NCBI GenBank assembly: GCA_050289485.1 | Contig: JBNKFV010000029.1 | Coordinates: forward strand, 310,001 to 374,000 | Origin: JBNKFV01 sp050289485 | GTDB taxonomy: Bacteria; Pseudomonadota; Gammaproteobacteria; Pseudomonadales; Cellvibrionaceae | Direction: 5' to 3' | DNA length: 64,000 bases | In this document: one piece after another, positions 55,526-62,502 of the stretch | Layout of the letters: the number at the start of each line of letters is the position of its first letter | How positions within the stretch are numbered: the first letter of the stretch is position 1 | The notes under the pieces: generated by a model | What the model saw: the letters and a program-made list of their open reading frames with translations, nothing else | Told to the model about the DNA's origin: nothing | The model's database searches: none | Program-made: the position numbers and the translations under genes

Positions 55526-56031
55526 TGAGCATTGAGAAAGAATTAAGAATAATGCATGCATGTGAGTTAGGCGCTGTTGGGGTTTATAGGGGGCAAAAAT
55601 GCGTTTCACACTACTTCTTCAAGGCTAACCTTTCCGATTTAGATAATATGCGGTTTCATGAAAAGGACCATGCGTCTATTTTTAGAGACTTACTAAAGGA
55701 TCGAGATTCTCGGTTTTGTTTTGCGCACCAATTATTTTTTATAGGTGGTCTTTTTTATGGTGTTATCGTAGGGCTACTTGGGCTTAAGGCGATTGGTGAG
55801 AGTACTTATACTATAGAAAAAATAGTAAATGAAGAATTCGAGCTAGCGCTTCTTAAGCTTGAAATTGATAGCTCTATTTGCACTAAGATAAGAGTAATAC
55901 AATTGGAAGAACAACAGCATAGAGACTCAGGAAAAGAATTAGCAGGTAGCAATTACGCTCTATTTGGAGTCGTAAAACGAATAGCGAAAAGTGGTGCATA
56001 TACAGCGAAGTATTTGGCCTCGTCGCTATGA
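55525..56031 (+). CDS. Coq7-like diiron (ferritin-like) protein (cassette)
   Basis: 168 residues. Carries the Coq7 pattern: RIMHACELGAVGVYRGQ (first Glu), HEKDHASIFRDLL (E-x-x-H), a central hydrophobic hairpin (FFIGGLFYGVIVGLLGL), NEEFELALLKLE, and LEEQQHRDSG (E-x-x-H). All six diiron ligands seem present. Coq7 enzymes hydroxylate demethoxyubiquinone, but a stand-alone mobile relative may act on another quinone or lipid. Partner of the DUF4166 gene. Confidence 0.82.
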   Translation: MSIEKELRIMHACELGAVGVYRGQKCVSHYFFKANLSDLDNMRFHEKDHASIFRDLLKDRDSRFCFAHQLFFIGGLFYGVIVGLLGLKAIGESTYTIEKIVNEEFELALLKLEIDSSICTKIRVIQLEEQQHRDSGKELAGSNYALFGVVKRIAKSGAYTAKYLASSL

Positions 56032-56034
56032 TTG

Positions 56035-56141
56035 GCCTAGTATCGAGTTTGAATCGCGACAAATTTCCGCTGTCACCTTTTGTGCAAAAAAACACACAAA
56101 AGCCGCCATCAAAAATTTGCTCGGAGAACCGGGCGTTAGAA
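56035..56141 (+). other. attC site 2 (probable)
   Basis: Core-like GTTAGAA at 56135-56141 just before the next gene, with internal complementary stretches TTTTGTGC/CACACAAAA and AAATTT repeats. The inverse core is weak (GCCTAGT). Confidence 0.55.
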
Positions 56142-56154
56142 ACAAGAAGAAAAT

Positions 56155-56751
56155 ATGAAGTGCCTCATAGTTACAACGCACCCGTTAAATGATAGCCTCT
56201 GCAAACAGTTGGGTAAGCACGTCGAAAACAAGCTTGCCCAAATTGGCCATGAGGTTATTATCGAAGACCTCTATGCTGAGAATTTTGAGCCTGCATTAAC
56301 AGTGATAGAAAGAAAATCATATTATGGTGATGGCTACGACTCATCAGATATCACAGAACAAGTGCGTAGGCTTGAGGATGCAGAGGCTCTGGTTCTATTG
56401 TTTCCAACATGGTGGTTTGGTTTCCCTGCCATGCTCAAGGGATGGTTCGACCGGGTTTGGGGTCCTGGTATCGCCTATGACCATGCAAGTGATTATGGAC
56501 TAATTAAGCCTCGGCTGGATAACCTAAGAAAAGTCTTAGTGATAACAACACTGGGTTCTCCCTGGTGGGTTGATCGCCTGGTATTATGGCAACCAGTAAA
56601 ACGAATAATGAAATTGGCATTGCTTGGGGCCTGCACCAAGAAAAGCAAACTCCAATTCTTGTCGCTTTACAATAGCGAAAAACTTAATGAGCAAAAAATT
56701 GGTGCATTTAAAAATAAGATTGAAAAAGCACTCGCCACTTGGGAAGAATAA
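56155..56751 (+). CDS. NAD(P)H quinone reductase, flavodoxin fold (cassette)
   Basis: 198 residues of the NQO1/KefF-type Flavodoxin_2 family: MKCLIVTTHPLNDSLCKQL (FMN/FAD phosphate loop), VLLFPTWWFGFPAMLKGWFDRVWGPGIAY and LGSPWWVDR. Reduces quinones with two electrons. It directly follows the Coq7-like cassette, which may be coincidence or a shared quinone theme. Confidence 0.88.
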   Translation: MKCLIVTTHPLNDSLCKQLGKHVENKLAQIGHEVIIEDLYAENFEPALTVIERKSYYGDGYDSSDITEQVRRLEDAEALVLLFPTWWFGFPAMLKGWFDRVWGPGIAYDHASDYGLIKPRLDNLRKVLVITTLGSPWWVDRLVLWQPVKRIMKLALLGACTKKSKLQFLSLYNSEKLNEQKIGAFKNKIEKALATWEE

Positions 56752-56754
56752 TGT

Positions 56755-56840
56755 TTCTAACAATGCAATTTCACGCGGACGGAAAAAACGCCGTTTGTTT
56801 CTCACTATGCTTTTTTGCCCGGTGAATTTCGACGTTATGT
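56755..56840 (+). other. attC site 3
   Basis: Inverse core TTCTAAC (56755-56761) and core GTTATGT (56834-56840). Complementary inner arms GCAATTTCAC and GGTGAATTTC. The next gene begins 14 nt after the core. Confidence 0.75.
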
Positions 56841-56853
56841 GTAGGGAGGGAAT

Positions 56854-57213
56854 ATGAGGAATAACCATTGCCCGAATTGCGGAAATAAAAATATTAGTGT
56901 TGCAGGTAAATTCCTCGGAGTTGGGTTGGTTTGCAGTAGTTGCGGAGAAAAGTTAACGTTAGAAGGGTATTCCTCGGTATTCTTCGGATTGTTAGCTTTT
57001 ATTAGCTTCAATTTCATAAAAACTACTTTTGAGCTAAATTATTTGGTCGTAATCGCAATAATTTCCCCTCCAATCTTGGTATCGCTTTTAATCTTTGCGC
57101 CACTTGCTACTAAGGCAAAAAAGTTCAATGCGGTTCGGTGGCTGTATGCAATTGCAGCTTTAATTGTTGTGGTTCCATTTGCGGGTATGGGACTATATTT
57201 TGCAGCCCGTTAA
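56854..57213 (+). CDS. Zinc-ribbon membrane protein (cassette)
   Basis: 119 residues. Two Cys pairs CPNC and CSSC at about residues 7-10 and 28-31 make a zinc ribbon; three hydrophobic segments follow (about 43-57, 64-85, 97-115). Preceded by AGGGAGGG. No known function; the type is frequent among cassette-encoded small proteins. Confidence 0.75.
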   Translation: MRNNHCPNCGNKNISVAGKFLGVGLVCSSCGEKLTLEGYSSVFFGLLAFISFNFIKTTFELNYLVVIAIISPPILVSLLIFAPLATKAKKFNAVRWLYAIAALIVVVPFAGMGLYFAAR

Positions 57214-57324
57214 AACACATAGAATCAAGTTTGAAGTGCGACAGATTTTCGAAACGTTCGTTTGTGCTACGAATAGCACAAGCCTCATATTGCTCCAGTT
57301 TGCCCCAGAGGCACGGCGTTAGCG
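57214..57324 (+). other. attC site 4 (probable)
   Basis: Core-like GTTAGCG at 57318-57324 before the next gene, with an inner stem TTGTGCTA/TAGCACAA. The inverse core near 57218 is poorly conserved. Confidence 0.5.
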
Positions 57325-57339
57325 CTTAGGGAGGGTTTC

Positions 57340-57792
57340 ATGGAACAAATTGCCTATAGCCAAGAAGTTAGGGCTCTCTTGGTTGCTTGTGATCTGCCAG
57401 TTGCTGATTTGCGGGATGATGGTAATGTTTACTTTTTTGGCTTTCGTCATGAAAACAAGCTTTTGGGTGTCGTAGGGGGTGAGGTGCAAGGCGATTACGG
57501 ACTTCTTCGTTCACTAGCGATTTCTTCAGCCCATAGAGGTAATGGACTCGGCCAGAAACTTGTAATATTTTCTGAAGAGTGGGCAGCTCACTCTAACCTA
57601 AAAGCGCTATATCTTCTTACGACCACAGCTAATGATCTCTTTGAGCGGTTGGGCTATCAGGAGCTATCTCGCTCGGAGGCTCCAAGCGCCATCATTGAGA
57701 CAGCGCAATTTTCAGGGTTATGCCCGGACTCATCGATTTTTATGGGTAAAAAGCTTGGCGCAAACCAAGCGTTGCACCGGACGAGTCGGTGA
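57340..57792 (+). CDS. arsN2: ArsN2-like GNAT acetyltransferase (cassette)
   Basis: 150 residues. Matches the ArsN2 arsenic-associated acetyltransferases: LLVACDLPVADL, LLRSLAISSAHRGNGLGQKLV (acetyl-CoA loop), LYLLTTTANDLFERLGYQELSRSEAPSAI and LCPDSSIFMGKKL. ArsN-type enzymes acetylate organoarsenicals such as arsinothricin; no ars genes are near, so the role is a family-based inference. The end of the gene runs into an attC-like palindrome. Confidence 0.8.
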   Translation: MEQIAYSQEVRALLVACDLPVADLRDDGNVYFFGFRHENKLLGVVGGEVQGDYGLLRSLAISSAHRGNGLGQKLVIFSEEWAAHSNLKALYLLTTTANDLFERLGYQELSRSEAPSAIIETAQFSGLCPDSSIFMGKKLGANQALHRTSR

Positions 57793-57806
57793 GTGCGACG
57801 TTTTGT
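57759..57806 (+). other. attC site 5 (weak)
   Basis: GCAAACC near 57760 and GTTTTGT at 57800-57806 bracket CACCG/CGGTG arms. The core departs from GTTRRRY, so recombination at this site may be poor. Confidence 0.45.
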
Positions 57807-57939
57807 TTGCCGGCGGCCTTGGCTTTTATTCCGGAAAGGTGGATGTTTTAATTAAAGTACTTCGGTTTACAGAACGATTCCCGTGATGGTGATAGCGAGA
57901 ATGGTTAATATTAATTCACTAAAAAGATAGAATGACATT

Positions 57940-58143
57940 ATGAGTGAAGGTAAAGTTAAGTGGTTTAACGGTGACAAAGGTTTTGGTTTTATTACTCCAG
58001 ATGACGGAGGAAAAGATTTATTCGTTCATCATTCTGAGATTCAGATGGGAGGTTATAAAACGTTAAACGAAGATCAAAAAGTTGAGTTTGATGTAGGGCA
58101 AGGTCAAAAAGGACCATGTGCAACAAACGTTAAGCCATTGTAG
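57940..58143 (+). CDS. Cold-shock domain protein (cassette)
   Basis: 67 residues, CspA family: GKVKWFNGDKGFGFITPDDGG (RNP1 KGFGFI), DLFVHHSEI (RNP2 LFVHH), VEFDVGQGQKGPCATNV. Binds single-stranded RNA and DNA as a chaperone. A 147-nt AT-rich leader precedes it, in keeping with cold-shock control. Cassette location is unusual for a gene normally in the core genome. Confidence 0.92.
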   Translation: MSEGKVKWFNGDKGFGFITPDDGGKDLFVHHSEIQMGGYKTLNEDQKVEFDVGQGQKGPCATNVKPL

Positions 58144-58153
58144 TTCGGTATAA

Positions 58154-58252
58154 ACATAACGCCTTGCACCAGCGGAAATTTTTCATCGCTCTTTTGTGTG
58201 GTATGTACCACACAACGGCTCTTTCAAAAATACCGCTGTGCAAGGCGTATGT
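58154..58252 (+). other. attC site 6 with shortened core
   Basis: The best palindrome in the array. ACATAAC (58154-58160), then CGCCTTGCACCAGCGG pairing with CCGCTGTGCAAGGCG with one extra C, then TTGTGTGGTA/TACCACACAA at the tip. The core reads GCGTATGT, one T short of GCGTTATGT. Confidence 0.85.
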
Positions 58253-58269
58253 AGTAAAGGAGATCAATC

Positions 58270-59088
58270 GTGAATAATTGGAATCTTTCCGGCTCTTATG
58301 ATTTCAAAGGGCGGAATGTTCGATATGGAATTATGGGCAATGGTCCACCAATGGTGCTTGTACATGGCACCCCTTGGTCATCGTTTAATCTACGTCACTT
58401 GATCCACTATTTGTCCAGAGAGCACAAGGTCTACTTTTTTGACCTGTTGGGCTACGGTCAGTCAAGTAAAGTGGAAGGTGATGTTTCATTAGGTGTTCAA
58501 AATGAACTTCTGAATGATTTGCTCGATCATTGGAACCTGGATAATCCGATTATTGTTGGGCATGATTTTGGTGGAGCAACCACGCTAAGAGTTCACCTAT
58601 TAAATAACCGAACATTTAAGAAAATAATTCTGATCGATCCGGTGGCAGTTTCTCCTTGGGGCTCACCTTTTTTCCGACATGTGAATATCCATGAAACCGC
58701 TTTCGCGGGATTACCAGAATATATTCATGAAGCGATAGTTCGAGCTTATGTGCAAACAGCCGCCTATAAACCGCTTGATGAAGTGACATTGAACGGTATT
58801 GTTTCGCCGTGGCTTGGTGAGCAGGGTAAGGCAGCATTCTATCGCCAAATCGCTCAGGCGGATTCCAAATATACTGACGAAATTCAAGCGCTTTACCACA
58901 AAATCACAACGCCCACCCTGATTTTGTGGGGCCGGGAGGATAGCTGGATACCTTTGGTGCGAGGGGAGGAGCTTCACAAAATGATACCGAGTGCTGTTCT
59001 TCGTATTATTGATGATTCAGGCCACTTGGTCATTGAAGAGAAACCAGATGATTTAGTAAGGGAGATTTTAGCTTTTACTAAGGCCTAA
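58270..59088 (+). CDS. Alpha/beta hydrolase (cassette)
   Basis: 272 residues, GTG start with AAGGAG upstream. Oxyanion motif VHGTPWSSF near 33, nucleophile position VGHDFGGATTL near 100 where Asp replaces Ser (haloalkane dehalogenase/epoxide hydrolase-like), acid LILWGREDSWIPL near 220, His in DDSGHLVIEEKPDDL near 255. The Asp nucleophile points to haloalkane dehalogenase or epoxide hydrolase rather than an esterase; substrate unknown. No attC separates it from the broken acetyltransferase that follows. Confidence 0.82.
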   Translation: MNNWNLSGSYDFKGRNVRYGIMGNGPPMVLVHGTPWSSFNLRHLIHYLSREHKVYFFDLLGYGQSSKVEGDVSLGVQNELLNDLLDHWNLDNPIIVGHDFGGATTLRVHLLNNRTFKKIILIDPVAVSPWGSPFFRHVNIHETAFAGLPEYIHEAIVRAYVQTAAYKPLDEVTLNGIVSPWLGEQGKAAFYRQIAQADSKYTDEIQALYHKITTPTLILWGREDSWIPLVRGEELHKMIPSAVLRIIDDSGHLVIEEKPDDLVREILAFTKA

Positions 59089-59143
59089 TAATTCCTTCAA
59101 AGCGACTCTGCTACATTCCGGGAAAAACTTAATTGAGGAAGAT

Positions 59144-59421
59144 CATGGTCTTTGAACCCGTGGTATTAAAAGGAAAATATGTCCGCTTAGAGCCGCTGTC
59201 TGAAAAGCATAAAGGTGAGATCTGTCACGCTGGTCCCTCACGTGGATGGCATTGATGGCTTTTTCCAAAACGCTTTTAGTGATCATGAATCTGATAATGG
59301 TTTGGCATTCGCCACTATTAATGAAGCAACAAACCAGGTTGCGGGTTCTACACGATTCGTGAAGGCAAACCTTCCTAAACCGAAACGCAACGAAGTACGA
59401 CGTTGTGTGTTACGTTTATAA
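59144..59421 (+). pseudogene. Broken GNAT acetyltransferase (RimJ/RimL type)
   Basis: Starts MVFEPVVLKGKYVRLEPLSEKHKGE, the N-terminus of a GNAT, then shifts frame and resumes as VTLVPHVDGIDGFFQNAFSD and AFATINEATNQVAGSTRFVKANLP. About 15 residues around the shift are missing and the acetyl-CoA half is lost. The 3' end is close to the repeat at 59529. Confidence 0.75.
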
Positions 59422-59528
59422 ATTATGAATCATATCGAATTGAAAGAAGTATTAATTGGGCTGGCGATTATTGCATAAACTATCCCTCGCTGTTTTTATG
59501 TAGCTTGTCGGTGATGAATAATGCGTAA

Positions 59529-59737
59529 TACGTGTTTTTCCGAAAATGGCACGTAAAGTTTGCGCGAATATCAAGAAGGTGTTAAAAATAACCCCTTTCA
59601 TACCGGTGGGTTAGCAAAACCCCGCCCGACATAACCGGCACAGGAAACCAGAATAACGCGCGTGCGCGTATTTCTGGGGCGAAGGAATGAGTCACCATGC
59701 AAAAAACACCGTTAAATCAAGTAGCTAAACCGGCAAA
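59529..59737 (+). repeat. About 210-bp repeat, copy B
   Basis: Counterpart of 49497-49705, with the same landmark words in order and small indels. It fills most of the 378-bp gap between the broken acetyltransferase and the next cassette; 59422-59528 shows nothing I can name. Similarity fades after TAAACCGG near 59737. Confidence 0.7.
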
Positions 59738-59784
59738 GCTAGAAATCGCTTTATCGGGAAGCCGCGCATGCGCACTATTAAGCT

Positions 59785-59791
59785 GTTATGT
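59785..59791 (+). other. Cassette core site without a clear partner
   Basis: GCTGTTATGT, a good core, lies 9 nt before the next gene, but the left half of an attC cannot be recognised; repeat copy B seems to have replaced it. Confidence 0.5.
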
Positions 59792-59799
59792 GTAATTAA

Positions 59800-60105
59800 A
59801 TGCGTAAATTTTCTATTGAAGATGATGTTCATGCTGAATGGCAAGGTGACTTTGAAACCTTCGATGCAGCAATAATTGAACTTCAACGAAGGGCAGCTTT
59901 GACGTGGGATGCTCCACCTAATCAGTGTCCTTGCACTGGTTGGAAAACTTGCGAACGCATTTATACGATTACAGAATTTATTGTTGGGGATGAAACCTTT
60001 ACTCCTCAGAACCTGTATGAGGTTTTATCGATTTCGTCACGTGGTGTAAAGTGGTTGAAAGGCTTTGAAAATTACGGAAATAGTGCTTCACATAACAATC
60101 CGTAG
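59800..60105 (+). CDS. Hypothetical cassette protein, 101 residues
   Basis: Soluble, acidic first half (RKFSIEDDVHAEWQGDFETFDAAIIELQRRA) and a CPCTGWKTCERIY segment with three Cys that may bind metal, then YTITEFIVGDETF. The C-terminus SASHNNP is encoded by the start of the following attC. I do not recognise a family. Confidence 0.65.
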   Translation: MRKFSIEDDVHAEWQGDFETFDAAIIELQRRAALTWDAPPNQCPCTGWKTCERIYTITEFIVGDETFTPQNLYEVLSISSRGVKWLKGFENYGNSASHNNP

Positions 60106-60195
60106 CAGTTCATGCCCGCCTAAAACCGCTCCGCGGCAGGCATTGGGCGCAATTTCGCTGGCGCTACATTGCGCCACTGTACAGGGGCGTTATGT
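60090..60195 (+). other. attC site 7
   Basis: ACATAAC (60090-60096) and GTTATGT (60189-60195) are exact complements, with one further matching base on each side. 106 bp, with inner palindromes GCGCAAT/ATTGCGC and GCCCGCC..GGCAGGC. A clear full-length site. Confidence 0.9.
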
Positions 60196-60213
60196 GAATA
60201 AAGAGATAAAAGC

Positions 60214-60456
60214 ATGGACACGATAAAGTTCACCAAAGAAGAAAAAGAGGTAATGGTGAAAAAAGTCCAACTCTACTTCAGAGAGGAATTGGATCAAGAT
60301 ATTGGCGGGTTCGACGCGGAATTTCTCATTGATTTCTTTTCAGAGGAAATGGGTGCGTTTTTCTATAATCGTGGTTTGTATGATGCAGAAGTAGCCATCA
60401 GTGAAAAAGTTTCTGAAATATCAGATATGTTAATACAGCTTGAAAAGCCAGTATAG
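60214..60456 (+). CDS. DUF2164 protein (cassette)
   Basis: 80 residues: IKFTKEEKEVMVKKVQLYFREELDQDIGGFDAEFLIDFFSEEMGAFFYNRGLYDA follows the DUF2164 pattern (E.....L..Y...EL....G...A..LL.FF....G...YN.GL.DA). Function unknown. Bounded by two good attC sites. Confidence 0.85.
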   Translation: MDTIKFTKEEKEVMVKKVQLYFREELDQDIGGFDAEFLIDFFSEEMGAFFYNRGLYDAEVAISEKVSEISDMLIQLEKPV

Positions 60457-60468
60457 AATGGGTATATC

Positions 60469-60556
60469 ACATAACAAGCGCTGTTGTCGTCACGAAAAAG
60501 CCGTGCGGCTGGGACGGCTCCACCGCGTTCCGCCGCCCCAAAGCAAGGTGTTAAGC
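60469..60556 (+). other. attC site 8
   Basis: ACATAAC (60469-60475) and core GTTAAGC (60550-60556), 88 bp, GC-rich inner stem region. The next gene starts 28 nt after the core. Confidence 0.82.
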
Positions 60557-60583
60557 AACCAATCATTAAAATTGGGAGAAATC

Positions 60584-60820
60584 ATGAAGACTATGAGCTG
60601 CAAGCAACTGGGGGGAGCATGTGAAATGGAATTTCATGCCGATACGTTTGAAGAGATGGCTGAACTAAGCAAGCAACATGGAATGGAAATGTATAAAAAG
60701 CAAGATGCGGCGCATTTAGAAGCAATGGAAGAAATGCGAAAACTTATGGAGAGCCCTGATGAAATGAATAGGTGGTTCGAATCAAAGCGAAAAGAGTTCG
60801 ACGAACTACCAGAAGGTTAA
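60584..60820 (+). CDS. DUF1059 family protein (cassette)
   Basis: 78 residues from ATG 60584 with GGGAG upstream. MKTMSCKQLGGACEMEFHADTFEEMAELSKQHGMEMY is the DUF1059 pattern (Cys pair, then FEE...HG...H), followed by a charged helical tail. Small soluble protein of unknown function. Confidence 0.82.
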   Translation: MKTMSCKQLGGACEMEFHADTFEEMAELSKQHGMEMYKKQDAAHLEAMEEMRKLMESPDEMNRWFESKRKEFDELPEG

Positions 60821-60851
60821 AGGCTTTCAGCGTAAGCAGAGGAGATTTGTA

Positions 60852-61268
60852 TTGAAATTCAAGCCAGTCTTCGCAGGCACATTGGCCTATACACTTATAA
60901 CGTTCCCGCTAGCGGTTGTGTGGCACGTTCTGTTATTTGAGGAGAGGTATAAGGCATTCGGCTATTTTCAAGGAGAGCCGAGCTTTCTTCTTGGTTTCGT
61001 TACAATCCTTATTCAGGGGGTTGTTCTATCTTTTCTGTACCCGTTCGTAAAATTTTCAGGCAATGGCTCTGTTCGAGGTATAAAGTACTCATTGCTGATT
61101 GGCGTGTTTTTTTGGTCATCGCATGTGCTGGCGTTTGTAGCCAAGCAAATAATACAGAGCCCGATAGGCTTTGTTGCAATGGAAAGCTTCTACTTGCTTT
61201 TGCAGTTTGGAATTTATGGCGTTCTCATTGGTAATATTTACAACAGGTGGCCAAACAAAATTGCATAA
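60852..61268 (+). CDS. Four-helix membrane protein (cassette)
   Basis: 138 residues, TTG start with AGGAG 10 nt upstream. Four hydrophobic helices (about 5-26, 38-62, 72-92, 103-125). No clear attC separates it from the DUF1059 gene (only GCGTAAGC at 60828), so the two may travel together. Family not recognised. Confidence 0.7.
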   Translation: MKFKPVFAGTLAYTLITFPLAVVWHVLLFEERYKAFGYFQGEPSFLLGFVTILIQGVVLSFLYPFVKFSGNGSVRGIKYSLLIGVFFWSSHVLAFVAKQIIQSPIGFVAMESFYLLLQFGIYGVLIGNIYNRWPNKIA

Positions 61269-61340
61269 CCATACCAGCCAGCGGAGCAGCTTACACGCCG
61301 CTTCGCTTTGTTCCGGCTGCCCATGCTGGTCGCGTAATGG
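61263..61340 (+). other. attC site 9 with degenerate core
   Basis: GCATAAC (61263-61269), arms ACCAGC/GCTGGT and GCGGAGC/GCTTCGC, core position GTAATGG (61334-61340) lacking one T. Confidence 0.72.
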
Positions 61341-61349
61341 ACTTATAGT

Positions 61350-62405
61350 GTGGATGACATATTAAAAAAATTGGGTCTTGTTCCCTTCTTTACTCAGCAA
61401 CTAGAAGACGCCACCTTATTACAGGAGCGTCTCGGACGCGTAATGACAGTACAACGGTCGAGAAGCACCGTTGCCTGTGGTTCGGGCGACCTGGCTGTAG
61501 AGCTTGCGCCTGCTTTACGTCGCAAAGCCGCTATTGACCGACCGACTGTCGGTGACTGGGTCGTGCTGGATGAGTCACGTACGAAAATTGTAAAAGTCCT
61601 TGAACGGAAAAGTGTATTCAAGCGCTTGGGTGCGGGCGAAAGCAATGAACTTCAGCCGATAGCTGCGAATATCGATACCCTTTTCATCGTTACATCCTGC
61701 AATGAAGAGTTTAAAGAATCACGACTGGAACGGTACCTTGCACTGTGCATGGAGGCCGGAGCAATGCCCGTCATCGTTCTCACCAAGGCTGACCTTGTTG
61801 AAGATGCAGATTCTTATGTCCGTCGCGCCCGAAAAACTAAAGCGGGAGTTCCTGTTGAGGTAATCAATGCTCTTGACCCTGCATCAATCAATGGGCTTTC
61901 TTCCTGGGTTGATAACACCTCCACCGTTGCGCTTGTTGGTTCATCCGGTGTAGGAAAGTCGACAATTCTTAATACATTGGCAGGACGCTCCTTAGCGGCT
62001 ACGGGGGAAATTCGAGACGATGACAAGAAAGGCCGCCATACGACCACACACCGTGAATTGCACATTTTGCCGTCCGGCGGCCTTCTTGTTGATGTCCCAG
62101 GTATGCGAGAGCTAAGGGTCGCAGAAATCAATGGCTCGATTGATGCCGTTTTCGATGATATCGATACGCTTGCGACACAGTGCAAGTTCGCTGACTGTAA
62201 CCACGAAACGGAGCCAGGTTGCGCAGTGCTTCGAGCGATAGGAGAAGGAGGGCTTGATAGTCGCAGATTGTCCAATTACAAAAAGTTGCTGCGCGAAAAT
62301 GCCCTGGCGACAGCAAGCTTAGCAGAGAAGCGCGCCCAAGGTCGGGACTTCACGAAAATGGTCAAAGAAGTTAAATCCATAAAGCAAAAAAAGGGTGAAA
62401 TTTGA
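61350..62405 (+). CDS. rsgA: RsgA-type ribosome small-subunit GTPase (cassette)
   Basis: 351 residues, GTG start. Order typical of RsgA: N-terminal OB fold (about 40-95, VGDWVVLDES), circularly permuted G domain with G4 VLTKADLVED near 148, G1 GSSGVGKSTILNTLAG near 196, G2 TTTHRELH, G3 DVPGMREL near 250, and zinc knuckle C-K-F-A-D-C-x-H-x-x-E-P-G-C near 280. RsgA assists late 30S assembly. The position after attC site 9 and before a half-site suggests a cassette-borne extra copy rather than the housekeeping gene. Confidence 0.88.
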   Translation: MDDILKKLGLVPFFTQQLEDATLLQERLGRVMTVQRSRSTVACGSGDLAVELAPALRRKAAIDRPTVGDWVVLDESRTKIVKVLERKSVFKRLGAGESNELQPIAANIDTLFIVTSCNEEFKESRLERYLALCMEAGAMPVIVLTKADLVEDADSYVRRARKTKAGVPVEVINALDPASINGLSSWVDNTSTVALVGSSGVGKSTILNTLAGRSLAATGEIRDDDKKGRHTTTHRELHILPSGGLLVDVPGMRELRVAEINGSIDAVFDDIDTLATQCKFADCNHETEPGCAVLRAIGEGGLDSRRLSNYKKLLRENALATASLAEKRAQGRDFTKMVKEVKSIKQKKGEI

Positions 62406-62406
62406 T

Positions 62407-62415
62407 GATCATAAC
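62407..62415 (+). other. Truncated attC half-site at the array end
   Basis: GATCATAACCAGCGG resembles the left half of attC site 9 (GCATAACCATACCAGCC), but the right half and core are absent; an inverted-repeat remnant starts at 62442. Confidence 0.5.
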
Positions 62416-62441
62416 CAGCGGAAGCAGGCAGGGACCACAAT

Positions 62442-62491
62442 AAGTGGGGTCAGATCAAACATATCGGCATAAGTTTCATCTGGCCCCACTT
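62442..62491. repeat. Inverted-repeat remnant ending the array
   Basis: AAGTGGGGTCAGAT (62442-62455) with ATCTGGCCCCACTT (62478-62491), 22-bp spacer. The GGGGTCAGAT ends recall those of the elements at 49709 and 51068. Probably a collapsed transposable element at the junction with core chromosome. Confidence 0.65.
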
Positions 62492-62502
62492 GCTAAAACG
62501 GC

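Larger units (their letters stand above)
54457..62415 (+). mobile_element. Integron gene-cassette array (integrase not in window)
   Basis: About 8 kb of twelve intact genes and one broken gene, all on the plus strand, most short, AT-richer than the flanks and unrelated to each other. They are separated by imperfect palindromes that start with an inverse core (RYYYAAC, e.g. ACATAAC) and end with a core site (GTTRRRY, e.g. GTTATGT, GTTAACC, GTTAAGC) a few bases before the next gene. This is the organisation of attC-bounded cassettes. No tyrosine recombinase is seen, so it is either a CALIN or part of an array whose integrase lies elsewhere. Confidence 0.82.

Noticed and set aside
60820..60852. 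attC between the DUF1059 gene and the four-helix protein
   Set aside because: Only GCGTAAGC is present; no inverse core or arms in 31 bp.
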